From assembly GCA_017648525.1 (NCBI GenBank), contig JAGCIP010000178.1, positions 1 through 6,457 on the forward strand: a stretch of DNA of 6,457 nucleotides, written 5' to 3'. This stretch comes from Clostridia bacterium (GTDB lineage Bacteria > Bacillota > Clostridia > Christensenellales > Borkfalkiaceae). The translations under genes and the position numbers were made by a program. The notes below the pieces were generated by a model. It searched no databases, had not been told where the DNA came from, and saw only the letters and a list, made by a program, of their open reading frames with translations. Positions 5,765 through 6,457 of this stretch are shown here, one piece after another (positions within the stretch are counted from its first letter, which is position 1; every line of letters begins with the position of its first letter).

Positions 5765-5783
5765 TTCCCGTAGGGGTCACCAA
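5765..5783 (+). repeat. Exact 19-bp copy of the tRNA-Glu 3' end (att-like)
   Basis: The string ttcccgtaggggtcaccaa matches 5647-5665 at every base and covers part of the T-loop, the T-stem and acceptor 3' strands, and CCA plus one base. Upstream of it nothing matches a tRNA body. Integrases of the tyrosine recombinase type commonly leave such a copy of a tRNA 3' end at the far side of an element. No integrase gene is in the window. Confidence 0.8.
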
Positions 5784-5789
5784 GAAAAT

Positions 5790-5817
5790 AGAGCACTTTA
5801 AGTGCTCTTATTTTTTT
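5790..5817 (+). terminator. Second terminator, after the tRNA-Glu end copy
   Basis: AGAGCACT and AGTGCTCT pair over 8 bp around TTA, followed by TA and seven T. It lies 7 bases after the duplicated CCA, echoing the order of CCA end then terminator in the real gene, although its stem sequence is different. With no promoter visible just upstream, it may be carried along with the copied end or act as a back-up stop. Confidence 0.75.
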
Positions 5818-5843
5818 GTCCCAAAGGTAATTGAATATGGAGA

Positions 5844-5897
5844 AAATTTGCAAAGCAAATTTGTCCTAAGGACTAAACGATGGGCTCCCACCGTTTA
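5844..5897. repeat. Cluster of three adjacent inverted repeats
   Basis: Three hairpins follow each other: AAATTTGC-aaa-GCAAATTT (5844-5862, perfect), GTCC-taa-GGAC (5863-5873, perfect) and TAAACGATGG-gctc-CCACCGTTTA (5874-5897, 9 of 10 pairs). There is no start codon with a ribosome binding site nearby. The cluster could be a small repeated palindromic element or a structured RNA; the sequence does not decide. Confidence 0.5.
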
Positions 5898-5918
5898 TCG
5901 GGTAGACCACACAGGCGG

Positions 5919-5937
5919 GATTTCCATATGGGTCATC
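5919..5937 (+). repeat. Possible degraded third copy of the tRNA-Glu 3' end
   Basis: gatttccatatgggtcatc matches gattcccgtaggggtcacc (5645-5663) at 15 of 19 positions, in the same orientation, 156 bases beyond the second copy. Three of the four differences are transitions. It also forms part of a GGGAT/ATCCC inverted pair (5917-5939). It could be an old scar or chance likeness. Confidence 0.4.
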
Positions 5938-5954
5938 CCCTTGCATTTTTTATT

Positions 5955-5974
5955 TTAAACAATGTATTGTTTAA
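5955..5974. repeat. 20-bp inverted repeat upstream of the lipoprotein promoter
   Basis: TTAAACAAT-GT-ATTGTTTAA has perfect 9-bp arms. It is centred about 86 bases upstream of the predicted lipoprotein transcript start. There is no T-run typical of a terminator, so a protein binding site is the likelier reading, unproven. Confidence 0.5.
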
Positions 5975-6007
5975 TTAAATGTTGTAAAAACTGGTAATCT
6001 CTTTTTA

Positions 6008-6019
6008 ACAAACGTTTGT
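6008..6019. promoter_or_regulatory. Palindrome ACAAACGTTTGT overlapping the -35, operator-like
   Basis: This perfect 12-bp palindrome with a central CG overlaps the first four bases of the -35 box of the lipoprotein promoter. Its core AAACGTTT is like the core of LacI/PurR-family operators. A bound dimer would block RNA polymerase. A palindrome this long is expected about once or twice per window by chance, so its position, not its length, carries the argument. Confidence 0.4.
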
Positions 6020-6044
6020 AAATATTATTTTTATATAGTATAAT
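6016..6044 (+). promoter_or_regulatory. Sigma-A promoter of the lipoprotein gene
   Basis: TTGTAA (6016-6021), a 17-base spacer and TATAAT (6039-6044) give 10 of 12 consensus matches. The predicted start is near A6051, with a leader of about 60 bases and an AAAGGA site at 6094-6099. Confidence 0.75.
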
Positions 6045-6110
6045 AACTTTATAAAATATTTAGAGTAACACTTGTCGCTTGTAAAATAATATTAAAGGAA
6101 AAGTTGCAAA

Positions 6111-6457
6111 ATGATTAAAAAGGCATTAAAAAATTGTAAAAACGTAATTTTGAGTATATGTTTATTATCATTGACGATAATTTGCTTAGTAAACCTTACT
6201 GCGTGCGATACAACGACGGACGGTGCCCCCGCACACGTTCATTCTTACACCGAAACTGTTATTGCTCCCACCTGTGAGGTTGGTGGATATACACTATATT
6301 CTTGTACTTGTTCTGATAATTACACGGCAAATCTAACAGACCCCTTGGGGCACGCTTTTAACAATTATCAATACGTTGATAACAATATACACCAAGCGAG
6401 ATGTGTTAATAATGGTTGTAATTTCTTGCTAGAAGCACCGTGCGAAGACACTATGCC
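6111..6457 (+). CDS. Cysteine/histidine-rich surface lipoprotein, C-terminus off the right edge
   Basis: The first 115 codons of an exported lipoprotein are visible. Residues 1-11 are basic (KK, K, K), 12-29 hydrophobic, and NLTAC gives a lipobox with lipidated C32, so it should be processed by signal peptidase II and held on the outer face of the membrane. A patterned His/Cys module follows: HVHSY (42-46), PTC55, GY60, SC65-T-C67, Y71, LGH81, then H94-x3-C98-x4-C103-x7-C111. This style (H-x-H ... PTC ... GY ... C-x-C ... LGH) recurs in surface proteins of gut clostridia and may bind a metal or form disulfides; that is inference. The start has AAAGGA 11 bases upstream, a little far, but signal peptide and promoter support it. 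The binding partner or function is unknown. Confidence 0.88.
   Translation, partial: MIKKALKNCKNVILSICLLSLTIICLVNLTACDTTTDGAPAHVHSYTETVIAPTCEVGGYTLYSCTCSDNYTANLTDPLGHAFNNYQYVDNNIHQARCVNNGCNFLLEAPCEDTM

Noticed and set aside
5704..5783. A full third tRNA or tRNA pseudogene
   Set aside because: Only the last 19 bases match a tRNA; no acceptor 5' strand, D-arm or anticodon arm can be drawn upstream.
5659..5853. Minus-strand frame of 64 codons downstream of tRNA-Glu
   Set aside because: It starts without a credible ribosome binding site and runs through two terminators and the copied tRNA end; composition follows the structured DNA, not a protein.
5761..5958. Plus-strand frame of 65 codons in the same region
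   Set aside because: It spans the tRNA-end copy, a terminator and three hairpins, with no Shine-Dalgarno. The absence of stops over about 190 bases is not remarkable.
1..6457. CRISPR array, insertion sequence, toxin-antitoxin or defence genes
   Set aside because: I saw no regularly spaced identical repeats, transposase motifs or paired small genes with ribosome binding sites on either strand.

Overview
The window looks like chromosomal DNA of an uncultured, AT-rich, Gram-positive gut-type bacterium (Bacillota, probably Clostridia-like). The evidence is sigma-A-type promoters close to TTGACA-N17-TATAAT, AAAGGAG-type ribosome binding sites, tRNA genes that encode their CCA end, a Gram-positive lipoprotein signal, and a His/Cys-rich surface-protein style familiar from gut clostridia. 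The taxonomic placement is an inference; no marker gene here fixes it.

Layout: (1) 1-1187, minus strand: the N-terminal 395 codons of a large, membrane-anchored, extracytoplasmic repeat protein that runs off the left edge. It has a near-perfect promoter and a 5'-terminal stem-loop leader. (2) 1317-2657, minus: a CCA-adding/poly(A) polymerase family enzyme with a C-terminal HD domain. Its extended -10 lies so close to the ATG that the mRNA should be nearly leaderless. (3) 2744-3616, plus, divergent from it: a diacylglycerol/lipid kinase with a TTG start, closed by a strong terminator. (4) 3692-5227, minus, convergent: a SulP anion transporter with a C-terminal STAS domain. (5) 5389-5703, plus: a tRNA-Met(CAT)/tRNA-Glu(TTC) transcription unit with a full-consensus promoter and a terminator. 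(6) 5704-6110: a 400-base non-coding stretch with a second exact copy of the tRNA-Glu 3' end, a second terminator, a run of inverted repeats and a degraded possible third copy of the tRNA end. It ends in a promoter overlapped by a 12-bp palindrome. (7) 6111-6457, plus: the first 115 codons of a cysteine-rich lipoprotein, cut by the right edge.

The enzymes are ordinary housekeeping genes in separate transcription units; they do not form a pathway. The loose functional link is tRNA: both tRNAs carry genomic CCA, so the Cca-like enzyme would serve in repair of these ends. The least ordinary part is the DNA downstream of tRNA-Glu, where the repeated tRNA 3' end looks like an integration or recombination scar leading into possible accessory DNA. 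I found no complete new defence, mobile or biosynthetic system. The two surface proteins at the edges, and the tRNA-Glu scar, are the items most worth following.
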